A program made the position numbers and the translations under genes. This document shows, one piece after another, positions 41,300 through 53,511 of a DNA stretch of 64,000 nt. This DNA comes from Eulemur rufifrons (lineage: Eukaryota; Chordata; Mammalia; Primates; Lemuridae), in NCBI RefSeq assembly GCF_041146395.1, contig NC_090999.1, forward strand, positions 70,561,001 through 70,625,000, read 5' to 3'. The first letter of the stretch is position 1. Each line of letters starts with the position of its first letter. The notes under the pieces were generated by a model. That model was not told the origin of the DNA. It saw only the letters and a list, made by a program, of their open reading frames with translations, and ran no database searches.

Positions 41300-44200
41300 A
41301 TTTCTAGAGTTACCTATTTATTTCTTTAAAATTTTAAATATAATTACTTTATACTCTCTATGTAAAAGTTCTAATATTTAAAAACCTTGGCTGTTGTTCG
41401 AAGGAGGTATATAATTCTGCTGTTAATTGTTTCTGCTGAGTCTCACTTACAGTGGCTTATTTCATTACGTATTTTGTAATTTTTTAAAATTGTGCATAAA
41501 TATTTATTTGGTCCAAATCTATGAGGATTCTTAGAATCCTGGACTGAAGGCCCATGAGTTTACTTATGACTGGCAGCTATTAACATCTTGGTTTGATATC
41601 TGAAAACATTTTAAATTCATGGGTTGGCTTCGAATTTCCTTAATATGTAGGTAGTATAAATTTCAATCACAATTCTGCCTGATGGAAAGGCTATGAGGAC
41701 CACTTCTTAAGGGGATACTTCATTCTTCACCAGGATATAAGGCCAAAAAGCAAATTACTGTGCCCGCTTTCTTTGCTAGCAGACAGGTTTAAAAAAAAAA
41801 AAAAAAAATGCTGGCTGGCCTTTCACTGATATTATTGCCCTTCAGTAGTTCTGGCTTTACCGAGATGAAGGAATCTGTTCTAATGGAGGTTCTAAGGAAC
41901 CTGTGCTAATTTTGTGCTGGTCTAAAGCCTTGTCATCTGTTTCTTTACATTTTTGCAAGTTAATTTATATATTTAATAGAATGTTTTTTGTATTTAATCC
42001 AAAATATCTAGGTGCTTTTTAACATTTTTGAGATTATCTATACTAGAAGTCTTCTTTAAAGCCATGCTTTCTTTTCAATATATATTTTTTTAATTCAAAG
42101 GTAAATAATATCTTTAAAAAGCATATTATATATACTTGTTTACAGAGTTCAGATTTTGGTAAACAGTTCAGTTATCTCACTACTTTAAATAACTCCCTAT
42201 GGCTCTTTCTGTTTCTACCCATTATTCTAGAAAATTTTACCCACTCACATGATTTCCATTATACACAGTTGATTTCAAATTTACAACCCATTTTCAGATT
42301 TGTCTTATGAAACTAGATGTAGGTATATAACTGCCTATTTTATATACTCCCACTTGAATTTCTTACCTCAAACCTAATGGATTTATTAGAAAAACTGAGC
42401 TCATTATTTTCCTTATATGTACCTCTATAATTATAGTAGCTCACACCAGAAATGTGGAATTTACCTTTGGTGCCATTTTATTCCTCTCCTAAATACTTCT
42501 AAAATCTGTTTATATTTCTATATTTCCTCTGTTAACACCCTAATCCAATTCGCCGTTAGCTTTTGTCAAAAACCACTCAGAATTTGTAAATCATATCATG
42601 TCTCTGTGTAAAAGCCAAAGTTATTCTTTTAAATAAACATGTAATTGTCTTCACTCCTCTACTTAAAATTCTTTAGTGATCTCCCAGTTGATTTAGAACA
42701 AGTGTTGAAATCTATATGTTGCTCACCTAGCTTTCCATCCCCTGGTTTCTCTGTACTTTCACATATAACTCTTTTTCTTGATCACAGCTCTCTCTGAACA
42801 TGCTGCTTTTTGTTTTTTTCTCATTCTTCAAATGTGTCAGGTTATTTTTAAATTACAGACTATATTCTATTACTTATTCCCTTGGCTCCAAACAATCATC
42901 CTGAAGCTCTTTCTTGGTTGATCACTACTACCATACTTGTATGTGTGTCTGTGCGAACACACGTGTATTTGCTTCATGTCTTTAAGTCTTATTGCTTCAT
43001 GTACCCTACTCCTTCCTTACATATTCTTTTTTTTCGTGAAATATGTCCGTTAGTAGATCTTCCCCTGAGGGTCTGTGGGTGGTAACTCTCTGTCTGAAAT
43101 TTTCTTTACATCAAATTTACTTATTCTCAAACAATAATTTTATCTAGGAATAGAATTCTTGACTGACATTTCTTTTCCTTTAGCACTTTGAAGAAATTAT
43201 TCTATTTTCCTCAGGCCTCAATTTCTGCTATTAAGATGTCAGTCTAATTGTCCCTTTGCAAAGGATTTATCTTTGCTCCCTGGTTTTGGTATTCTGCAGG
43301 GTTACTCAAATTTTTCTAAGTAAAGATTTTATTTTATTTGTTTCCAACCCGGGACACAATATAATTGCTGAATATAAGATTATATGTTTGATCAATGGGG
43401 GCAAATTCTAAGCCATTACTTCTTTGCATATTGCTTCTCCTGCATTTTTTTCTCTCTCTCTCTGCATTTTTTCTTTGTAGCTTCTATTAACATACACTGT
43501 ACCTTCTTATACTATCCTCAATGGTTCTTAACCTCTCTTTCACAGTTTTTATTTCTATCTCTCTGTGCTGAACACTGAGAAATATCCTTCAATCTTCTAG
43601 TTTATAAATTTGTGGTTCAGTGGTATCTTATCTGCTTTTTAAACCATATATTTAAAGGTTTAATTAAACTATTTCTTTTTATGTCAAAAGTCATTTTGCT
43701 CTTTTAATTTAATTTTAATTTGATATCAAAGGTCATTTGGTTCTAATATTTTCCTGTAGTTTTGGTTTTGGTTCCTCTGTTTATACATAATCATTTGAAC
43801 TATATATATTTTGTCTTTTCTCAGATTGTTCTGTTTTCTCTAGCTCTTGTGATAAAATCCTACCATTTATTATAAATATTTACTCACTTATAACAAATTG
43901 CTTCTTTATGGATTTTTAAATTTTCAATTATAAACTCATTTTCAGTGCTGATTTGTCCATAGTAATTCCATGTGGAATCAGTTGTGAACATATCATTTAA
44001 ATGAATTTGCATTTTCTTCTCCTATCAGAAACCTAGAGAGTTATCAGCATGAGACCAATTCTTTTATTAATTTCTTGAGGTTTTCTCTTTCTTCCTTTAA
44101 GCATTTTTTTAGTCTCTGACAAGACTATTACAATATTCTTCTTTCAGTTTTTCCTACTTAAAATCCATCCCCCATCCTGCCACTAAAGAGATTTTCCTAA

Positions 44201-44300
44201 AATGAAGATCTGATTATTGTAATTCTGTGGTTAATACCTTTCAATGCTGGCCATTCTATAGGAAAAATTCCAAAGTCCTTATCTGACATAAAAAGTATTT
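41300..44300. repeat. Old LINE-derived block (L2 and L1M-like patches)
   Basis: Pyrimidine-rich, diverged sequence. 42620-42920 (ttctttagtgatctcccagt, gctttccatcccctggtttc) and 44160-44290 (gccactaaagagattttcct) look like L2 plus strand; 43090-43900 looks like LINE minus. Boundaries and families are uncertain and no coding gene was seen. Confidence 0.4.
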
Positions 44301-44505
44301 TCAAGATTTTTCAGTGCATAAAGTTTCATGCAAAAAGATTTACTTCCCAATGTATCATCACTATCAACCTCTCTTGCAAAGCACATTAAAAAAAATGGTA
44401 TTGAAGAAATATCTAAATGTTTAATAGAGTTCTGCAAAACGGTCCTATTTTTTCATATAGCTTTGTCTTTTCTTACACAATTCTCCATATATATATTATT
44501 TTTTT

Positions 44506-44608
44506 ATATGGAACACTTCACGAATTTGCGTGTCATCCTTGCGCAGGGGCCATGCTAATCTTCTCTGTATTGCTCCAATTTTAGTATATGTGCTGCCGAA
44601 GCGAGCAC
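44506..44608 (-). pseudogene. U6 snRNA-derived copy (RNU6 retropseudogene)
   Basis: On the minus strand this reads GTGCTCGCTTCGGCAGCACA and continues through the whole U6 snRNA to GTTCCATAT. I count three differences from human U6: two in GGAACGATAC (here GGAGCAATAC) and one near the 3' end (GAAGTGTTCC). The ACAGAGA spliceosomal box and the AGC catalytic triad are intact. The 3' end runs into A-rich rather than T-rich DNA, so a Pol III terminator is missing and an L1-type retrocopy is likely. No clear PSE was seen upstream. It adjoins an old Alu at 44655. Confidence 0.92.
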
Positions 44609-44654
44609 CATATATTTTTAATTTAAAAAAATTTTATTTATTTATTTATTTATT

Positions 44655-44917
44655 TTTGAAACGAGGTCTCATCTGTTGCCCAGGCTAGAGTGCTGTGGCA
44701 TCATCATAGCTCACTGTAACCTCAAACTCCTGGGCTCAAGCAATCCTCCTGCCTTAGCCTCCAGAGTAGCTAGGACTACAGGCATGTGCTGCCACTCCTG
44801 GCTAATTTTACTATTTTTTATAGAGACAGTGTCTTACTCTTGCTCAGGCTGGTCTCAAATTCCTAGCCTCAGTCTCCCAGTGTTAGGCTTACAGGTGTCA
44901 GCTGCTGTGCCTGGCCT
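44655..44917 (-). mobile_element. Old Alu SINE
   Basis: (TTTA)n tail, gaaacgaggtctcatctgtt, right arm then gtgcctggcc; no lemur linker. Confidence 0.85.
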
Positions 44918-45079
44918 CTCCCTCTTTTTAGAAAATTTTATTTCCCACCCTTCCTTCCTAGGGAACAAAGTTCATGTTATCCTAGTGATGTTTTAATGAT
45001 GAGCCTTCAAAAGGATAAAATGTGGTTGTTCCATGAAGTTGGCAGCAATATGGTTTCTAAAGCTTTCCTACTTCTCTGA

Positions 45080-46175
45080 CAGAACATCTGGGATCCCAAG
45101 TTGACAGAAAATATACAACAAAATGATATGAAAGCAGAAAAAGAGAAGTGACTCATCACATACAAGGACTCCTCCATACGATTATAATCAGATTTTTTAT
45201 CAGAAAATTTGAAGACTATAGGCAGTGGGCTGATATATTCAAAGTTCTAAAAGAAAAAAAAAAAAACCACCATGAATCCTATATCCAGCAAAACTGTCCT
45301 CCAAAAGTGAGGTAGAGATGAGACTGGCAAGATGGCTGACTAGAGGCAGCTGGTGTGTGCATCTTCTTCAGAGAACAATCAGGTTATCCATCAAATACCC
45401 ATATTTGAAATAAATCATTAGAAAAAAAGATGCTTGAAGATAACAGAGAGGTGATGGGACTTACTGAGGGTGAAGGTAGAAGCCAGACTGCCTGCTCAGG
45501 GCCACTGATAGCGTTGAGCAGCCCCTGGTCACAGACCTGGGGGAGGGGTAGGCAAGAGACCCTTGGGCTCCACAGTCCTGCCTCAAACCCTTACAGTTTT
45601 AGCTACAGAAGAGCTCCTCAACACCCATAGGCCTCCAGAGTGGCATAGGGAGCTGCTAGGAGATCACTCAGAGACACTGCTTGAGCTCACATGGAATTTC
45701 ACAGGCTCTTCTGCCCCCCAGGCCACTGGGCAGCCCTTCCCTCAATGCCCTAAACCCTACCCTGAGGCTGCTACTTCCCCACTGCTAGACCAGGGAGGGA
45801 AACAGGAACCTGGGCAATCTCCCTCCCCCTCCAGGTCAAGTTTTGCCACCACAGCTACTGCAGGACCAAGGGGTGTTCGGACAGTGAACTTAATGCCTGT
45901 TGGCCTTCCCCAGAGCTGCCCGCCTGCCTGCTCCCTCTTAGAGGGGCATACCTTCCCTGGTGGCCAGACTGCAGCAGAATTGCAGTTGACCTACTTGAGT
46001 GTTCTGCAGGTAGCCTGGAACCAGCCCACCTCTACCTGTCATAGTAAGTGCTTGAACTCAGGGGCCTGAGGACAAGTCTATTGGCTTGATCCCATGCTCC
46101 AAGGAGTTTATCATGTCACTCAAGGGCACGCTTTTTGTGGTTGTTGCTCTTAATTCCCTGAGAATGAAGGACTAG
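45080..46175 (+). mobile_element. L1 5'-region fragments
   Basis: 45080-45305 carries the L1M module aagtgactcatcacatacaa...aatcctatatccagcaaaac. From about 45313 (ggcaagatggctgactagag) an L1-type 5'UTR begins and runs GC-rich to about 46175. A 168-codon ORF at 45563 lies in this non-coding leader. Confidence 0.55.
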
Positions 46176-46774
46176 AAATTAAGAAGCAATTTCAAAACAT
46201 AAATACAATTTTCTTTCTGCTGTATTTTATATAAGATTTATTTCATCAGAAATGTTAAGGTACTTCAAAATACCATTATCAATATGTATTTACCCCAATT
46301 CACAGATAAGTATCATGATTATAGATTTACATAACAGTAAGTACATGATCTTTCTCTGTAAGTTAACTATCACGTGAGTAATCTCTCTGTGTATAAAAAA
46401 TGAAAAATGTTATCTGAACACAAAGAAAAAGGATTGCAGACAAATCTTCTCTTCCAAAAATATACTACTTCTGTAAAAAAGACAAAATGCTTTTTTAAAA
46501 AGATTGAATTGGTAACTTTAAGATATTTTACCTTTCCCTACATATAGGTAAATAGTTATATCCCTAAGCTATTTAGATAATAATAGTATTATGTAATACA
46601 GTCATGCACCATATAACTACGTTTTAGTCAATGACGTCTGTATATAAGATGGTGGTCCTATAAGATTATAATGGAGCTGATGAATTCCCCCAGGAAAATT
46701 CACAGTGAAGAGCTTAGCAGAAGACTTTGTGCACCTCAACCAGCTCGTTAAAATGTTTGAAAACATAGACCCTG

Positions 46775-47176
46775 TGTTAGTCTGTTTTGTGCTGCTGTGA
46801 AAGAATACCTGAGGCTGGGTAGTTTATAAAGAAAAGAAGTATATTTGGCTCATGGCTCTGCAGAAGGTATAAGAAGCGCTGGCCTGCCATCTGCTTCTGG
46901 TGAGGGCTTCAGGGAGCTTCCAATCAAGGTGGAAGACAAAGAGGAAGCAGGTGTGTCACCTGGCAAGAGAAGGAGGGAGAGTGCCAGGCTCTTTTAAACA
47001 ACCAGCTCTTGCATGAACTAATAAAGTGAGAACTCACTTATGGCATGGAGGGCACCAAGCCATTCATGAGGGATCTGCCCTTATGACCCAAACACCTCCC
47101 ACTGGGGTCCACCTCCAACACTGGTGATCAAATTTCAAGATGAGATTCGGTGGGGCCAAACATCCAAACTGTATCA
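46775..47176 (-). mobile_element. MaLR (MST-like) LTR inside Tigger
   Basis: tgttagtctgttttgtgctg, gaggctgggtagtttataaa, ctcccactggggtccacctc, ending aaacatccaaactgtatca. Same family as the LTR at 7499. Confidence 0.8.
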
Positions 47177-47185
47177 TTCCACTCT

Positions 47186-47377
47186 TAGCCCCACCGAATC
47201 TCATGTTGAAATTTGATTACCAATGTTGGAGATGGGTCCTGTTGGAGGGTGTTTGGCCAGATGCTGGCACAATGTTTCTTGTAAAGTCTGCAGAACTGTG
47301 AGCCAAATAAACCTCTTTTCTTAAATTACGCAGTCTCAGGCATTCCTCTATAGCAATGCAAAATGGACTGACATACA
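47186..47377 (+). mobile_element. MaLR LTR, opposite orientation, internally deleted
   Basis: Begins tagccccaccgaatctcatg near the LTR 5' end, jumps from gtgtttggc to agatgctggcacaatgtttc, and ends atggactgacataca. Forms an inverted pair with 46775-47176. Confidence 0.75.
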
Positions 47378-47468
47378 CTCCAACATGGAAAAGCTTTCAT
47401 TAATACAGAGGAATATTCATGGTGCACTATGTGCTTGTAAGAAAATATGACCAAAAAAAAAAGGAAAC

Positions 47469-48290
47469 TGTGGGGAGTTAGCTACTCTCCCAGCAAAGCA
47501 TCGGGTCTCTCAGGCAGGGGTTGTCACAAACGATGAAAAAATAGTAGGAAATAGATAATAGAAATAAAACAATACACAGAGGCAAAAATACAGTTTATAA
47601 AGAATAGATTTATGAATATAGGAAAGCAAGATACTCGGGGGTCCCCACAATATCCCCGTAAATTGTGAGGCCAAGACTGAAGTTTTACATCAGTATTTAT
47701 AGGTACAATGATTGATTGCCAGGGGTAACAGATTTACATAATAACAGGTAGTTCGTTTTAGTTCAAAGTCTCCCAAAAGGCTTCTACAGGTCTCTTAATT
47801 AACTCTATCTATGTGAACAAACAGTCACAAATTATTTTTAGGACAAACTTCTAAGTTTTAAGATAAGACTATCACTTTAGCAAAACAGAGACATAGTAGC
47901 TCTAATTATTGTGTATTGAGACAGATTCTTCAGAAGTCAAGCAAGAGCTGTCCCTTAGACTAATGGCTTTAACCATAGGTGTCTGTCTCCGGGGGCAGCA
48001 TGCCTTTTTGATCAGCTTCCCATGCCGTGGCTCCATGCAAACCTGCTTTGTGGTTCAAAGCAGGCTAGAACCACAAGCTTGAGACTGCAGCATCACCTTG
48101 GAATGCAGCTGCTACTGACCACTGAGATGCCCTCTTGAGGGGAGGCAGCTTTTGATATGTGAACTAACACTTAGTTAGTGGTATACGTAGTATACCACGT
48201 AGTATATTCCCCAGCGCAAAGCCTTGCAAAGCTCCTGTCTCTAATATTATTGGGGGCATTTCCCTAAATCAATATTTCTTAGGCGCAACA
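47469..48290 (-). mobile_element. Solo ERV LTR, 822 bp, 6-bp TSD
   Basis: Ends are TGTGGGGAGTTAGC (plus-strand left) and GGCGCAACA (right), giving TG...CA termini. Flanking ggaaac at 47463-47468 and 48291-48296 is identical, the 6-bp duplication typical of class II (ERVK-like) integration. The orientation call (minus) comes from a tctttataaactgta stretch placed like a promoter/R region and is less certain than the boundaries. Excision restores the Tigger transposase frame context. No internal genes remain. Confidence 0.82.
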
Positions 48291-49293
48291 GGAAACAAAC
48301 CAAACAAACCATCAGGACACATGTTTGAAAAGACTGACACCTCCTCAAGAAGATCCTCAGGCAGGTCCTTCAGAAGTTATTTGAGAAAAGGAATTGTTAT
48401 TATAACAGATGACAGCTCCCATGCCTGTTATTGCCCTTGAAGACCCTCCAGTGGTGTAGGATGTGGACATGGAAGACAGTGATATCGATGGTCCTGACTC
48501 AGGTAGGCTTCATGTGTGTGTTTGTGTCTTAGTTAACAAAAAAGTTTGAAAAGTAAACAATAAAATAATTTAAAAAATAAATAAAAACTTACAGAATAAG
48601 GATATAAAGTATTTTTTGTACAGCTATACAGTGTGTTTGTGTTGTGAGCTAATATTTATTACGAAGGAATCAAAAAGTTAAAAAAAATTTAAAAGTTTAT
48701 AAAGTAAAAAGTTACAGTAAGCTAAGGTTAATTTATTACTGAAGAAATAAAACTTTTTAAATTTAGTGTAGCCTAAGTATACAGTGTTTATAAAGTCTAC
48801 AGTAATGTGCAGTGACGTCCTAGGCCTTCTTCACATTGACTCACCACTCAGTGATTCACCCAGATTTTATTTGTATACCTTATTTTTACTGTTCCTTTTT
48901 TAAGTTTAGATATGTTTAGATAGATAAATACTTCCCACTGTGTTAAAATTGCCTCCAGTATTCAGTACAGTAACATGCTGAACAGGTTTGTAGCCTAGGA
49001 ACAGTAGACTATACCATATACCTTGGTGTGTAATAGGCTACGCCCTCTAGGTTTGTGTAAGTGCACTCTATGATGTTCTCACCACAGTAAAATAACCTAA
49101 CATTACATTTCTCAGAACGTATCCCAGTTGTTACATAAGGAATGACTGTATAAGGGAATATACCAAAACTTTATCATTTTCTGTAAATCCAGTATTCTAC
49201 TCTGGATGAATAATAGAACAGTACCTATTAGAAAGACCTATGTTGTGTTAACACTTAATTGAAAGCCTAAGATGAATTTTTATAAAATAAATA

Positions 49294-50233
<940 letters not shown>

Positions 50234-50637
50234 TAAATACAAAATTCTATAGGTTTCTTTTCAAATAATTACTCTAAAATCTAACTTCTTTGTATGATAT
50301 ATGGCTTGCATTTAGATAAAAAGTATACATTTTCTATTATGATCTAGGCTTTTCAAGTTGTACAATTGGTGACAGGATTGGAGGTTGGAGTGGTGATTAA
50401 AATGCATAATCAACAGAGGACTACAATTAATGGTTATAGCAAAAAGATACCTCCTATGTCAAGAATCAACACTGGATTAATAAATTTATCACCAGTGCTT
50501 TCAATAGGAGATCTTCAGACCCTCCAAAAGTGTTCTCAGATTGAAGTTTTTAAAGCCCAATATTATGCTGTGTATGGGACCCAAATAAATATTATAATAA
50601 AATAAATATAAAATATTATAATATGTAATATTATAAT

Positions 50638-50659
50638 ATTCTCTATTATAATAGAGAAT
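50638..50659. repeat. 22-bp perfect AT-rich palindrome
   Basis: Left arm attctctatta, right arm its exact reverse complement, no spacer. Adjacent aatattataatatt (about 50627-50640) is also self-complementary. Confidence 0.9.
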
Positions 50660-53297
50660 GTTAAAAATATGAGCAGTGCTTATGAAAATATTAGACTGAA
50701 CACACATCTTTATTTCTCCATGTCTGCCGGGCTGAAATAACAAAATAAATATAAAATGAGTAAATTCTTAACAGTGCTGTAAACTGGAAAGCATGCTATT
50801 AATAAACCCAAAATTGATATCTTTCTAGACTATAAATGGGAGATTAAATACTAAATATGATAAGCAAGAAACCTTCAAATATAAAAGATAATTCAGAAAG
50901 GTAAAAGAATGAGAAACTAGGATTTTCATTGCAATTATTTTAAAAATTTGAAACAAATGCAATTTGAAGAGCACAAATTCTCATCAATTCTAAAAACATA
51001 AGCATTTATTTCCACTGTATTATTTTGTATGCATGCCTTTACAGTGTTTCTTTAGGCAAAATTAAGCACCAGAAATAATTGAGTTTATGGAGAAATATTG
51101 TAGAGGTAAGCCACTCAAAAACCTATGCAACTTTGTAACCAGAGCTCTAACAAAAACAATCAGAATCTTAATAAATCTTAGCACAGTTAAATCTCCACTA
51201 GCATTTTTACCCAGCATCCCAGTCAGTCAATATTTTGTAGGTTTAAATGCTGGGGCTCACCTTCCCTCTTTAAAATTCAGGTCATTGAGAGTATGAATTC
51301 CCAAAAGAGATCAGTTTCATCAAAATTAAAAATCTGACATCTAGAAATATCTTTGCAGCTTCTTCATTTTCACTTGCAGTTTCACTAGATACATTGACAT
51401 TGTCAAAAGTGTAGTAATTCTTGAAAGCATTAAGTCATTCAAAACTCTCTCCAAAGGAAGAGAGTTTGGCATTTTTAAGATTTCATTTATTGCTAAGGTC
51501 TTTCTCTGTAATAGTGAGAAAATTTCCCCTGATTATTTCAAAAATGTTAAATTGGTGTTAACCAATAGAAATTCTGGGTTATATTACATCACTTCCCTAT
51601 TTATCAATCCTCTATGAATTAGTTTGTGATACAGAAACACATTTTCCTTTGTGGCAGAAAGCTATATTTAAATTTAAAGTGTTAACACTACTCCCAACTT
51701 CTTATAATTTTTATAATACTTTCACTGGTTTGTTTTTTGAAAAAAACATGAGAAAAACATATATAGATAATATACATCTATACACACACAAACACATATA
51801 CCACACAAACATATCTTGCAAGCACCTTCAAAATGGCTCTGAATATTATTATTTTACCTTATTTCTTAGTTGTATCAATTTTTAAATAATATTTTTAGAT
51901 AGTAGAATATTAAGAAAGTATATAAGTAATCTAAAATTATTTAATTTTAATTCTAGTAAAAGCTAAAAATCCTACACACATTAAAAACATTATCAGAAAT
52001 GTTTCACAAGAAGGCACTTTATTACGAAAATGTAAATCACCATAAATACATTTTTGCTGCTTATGTAAAATTCATTTTTCTCTTCTGAAAGTTCAGCACA
52101 GCAATAAATCTTGTAGAATCTTTAAAGGAGAAAACTTCTGTTTTTGCACTCTGATCCTCACATGTTTGGCAGACCTGCTGGTTCAGAGAAGAGTCAAGCA
52201 ATCAAGTAGAGTTTCACATGAAGATTAACTTATAGATTTTCAAAATGCATGTTGAAGTTGAGGAAGAAAAATATGTAGCAAGATATGAATAATCCCTCCT
52301 TCACACTGGTGTCTGCCAGCCATGACCACAAATAGGGAAATGTCCATTCAAGCCGTCATCGATGCATGTGAATAACAAAGGAAAAATTTTGTCAGTTATC
52401 ACTTCTCCCAAGAAAACAAAGAAATATTGTAGAGAACTTTTTTGTTTTACAATAATCTGATTTGTATATAATATTTGGAAAATATAATTTGGATGGATAT
52501 ACAATGATGTATAAAAAAAATTGTAGCCAAAACTTTCTATAGAAATATATTTTAGCTTAAAAATCCATAAATTGTTGACATGTTTCCTACATTTAAATGT
52601 GACTATTTCTTCAAGTGAAATAATTGTGATTAATCATAAAGTATAAAAGCACAAAAATGGATATGAACTCAGATTACCAGGTAATCTTTATCAACAAAAT
52701 TCAAGTGAAGGTCAAAACACAGAGGTACATTATTATATTGAATTTTATGGCTACTAAAATTAAAGGAGCATGAATATATGTATTGTAAGCTGGCCAATTA
52801 ACCAAAGAAATTTTCTGGGGAAACTGCTACATGGCAAATCATAGATAAATAAAATGTTAAATTTTAAAAGTCTTAAAATTTTTTTGGAAAATAAATATGA
52901 CTTTAATTTCAATTTTTATTATATGACCTGGATTAGCAAATCTAATTTTATTTAGAAAATTTATGGAGAAATAAACATCCACAGCCCAAATGACAAGTAC
53001 TAAGAATAAACTATAGGAAGCCTAATTAATCTAATTAATTATACACAGTCAAGAATCAATAACTAATAGGATATGACAGCAGTCAGAATTAACCTACATA
53101 TATTTTCCCATTTCCACTTCAACCTCTTTCAGTCAAAGTATTATCCTTCCATTGAAAGTATTAAACGTGTATCTTATATTTTTAAAAATTTAAAATACAA
53201 AGACTATATTATACTTGTACTAAAAATGTAATATAACGTGATTATATGAAGCACATTCATTTGTTAAACATGTAACTGCATAATTATTTTTTTTAAT
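50660..53297. other. Intergenic, downstream of SLCO6A1
   Basis: About 2.6 kb of very AT-rich sequence. No Alu, LTR or gene was recognised. It includes the presumed transcription-termination zone of SLCO6A1. Confidence 0.5.
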
Positions 53298-53303
53298 TTT
53301 ATT
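53298..53303 (-). promoter_or_regulatory. Candidate poly(A) signal of SLCO6A1
   Basis: TTTATT on the plus strand reads AATAAA on the minus strand, 66 nt downstream of the TGA stop, in very AT-rich DNA. A short 3'UTR is plausible, but the hexamer is common by chance in such sequence. Confidence 0.4.
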
Positions 53304-53368
53304 AATATAATGTTCCATTGAAAGATTGACAATGTATAATTCTTACACAATGATGATCCAGTAACAAA

Positions 53369-53511
53369 TCACTTCTTTTCTTTGTTTTTTCTTTTTGCTT
53401 TCATTTTCTTCACAGGTGTAGGTGACATGTGAGAGTCTTTCTTTAAAAACCGATTGAATATAACAAATGCGATACTAGTGAAGGTGATAGTCAATATTTT
53501 GCAAACAGAAC
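53369..53511 (-). CDS. SLCO6A1: SLCO6A1-like terminal coding exon (TM12 end and C-tail)
   Basis: Last coding exon on the minus strand, joined in phase to the penultimate exon about 8 kb away: A|GT gives Ser, then SVCKILTITFTSIAFVIF completes TM12. The cytosolic tail is NRFLKKDSHMSPTPVKKMKA plus KRKNKEKK, ending at TGA 53371-53369. The acceptor is a T-rich tract ending TTCAG. The tail is unusually lysine-rich (12 Lys in the last 26 residues), similar in kind to the Lys/Glu-rich tail I recall for human SLCO6A1 but divergent in sequence. Open-frame sequence above 53511 (MTHLIIFF...) is intron read-through. A candidate AATAAA lies 66 nt beyond the stop. The gene ends here, and no SLCO exon lies between this and the SLCO4C1 promoter. 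Confidence 0.8.

Larger units (their letters stand above)
46599..49148 (+). mobile_element. Tigger-type (pogo clade) DNA transposon with transposase relic
   Basis: Left TIR cagtcatgcaccatataact; right TIR reversed cagtcattccttatgtaaca then gggatacgttctgagaaatg. TA flanks at 46597-46598 and 49149-49150. Transposase C-terminal codons are readable with frameshifts on the plus strand: EELAEDFVHLNQLVKMFENI near 46707-46769, LSLIQRNIHGALCACKKI near 47393, and the acidic EDSDIDGPDS near 48476. Interrupted by MaLR LTRs (46775-47377) and an ERV LTR (47469-48290). The downstream part (taaggttaatttattactga, taggctacgccctctaggt) fits the Tigger3/Zombi consensus I remember. Confidence 0.82.

Noticed and set aside
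45563..46069. 168-codon plus-strand ORF
   Set aside because: Lies in an L1-type GC-rich 5' leader, has proline-rich low-information translation, no domain motif and no flanking splice or promoter evidence.
52301..52504. 67-codon minus ORF (CIDDGLNGHFPICGHGW) as a possible extra SLCO6A1 exon
   Set aside because: No OATP similarity, lies beyond the stop and poly(A) signal, and has no splice-phase fit.
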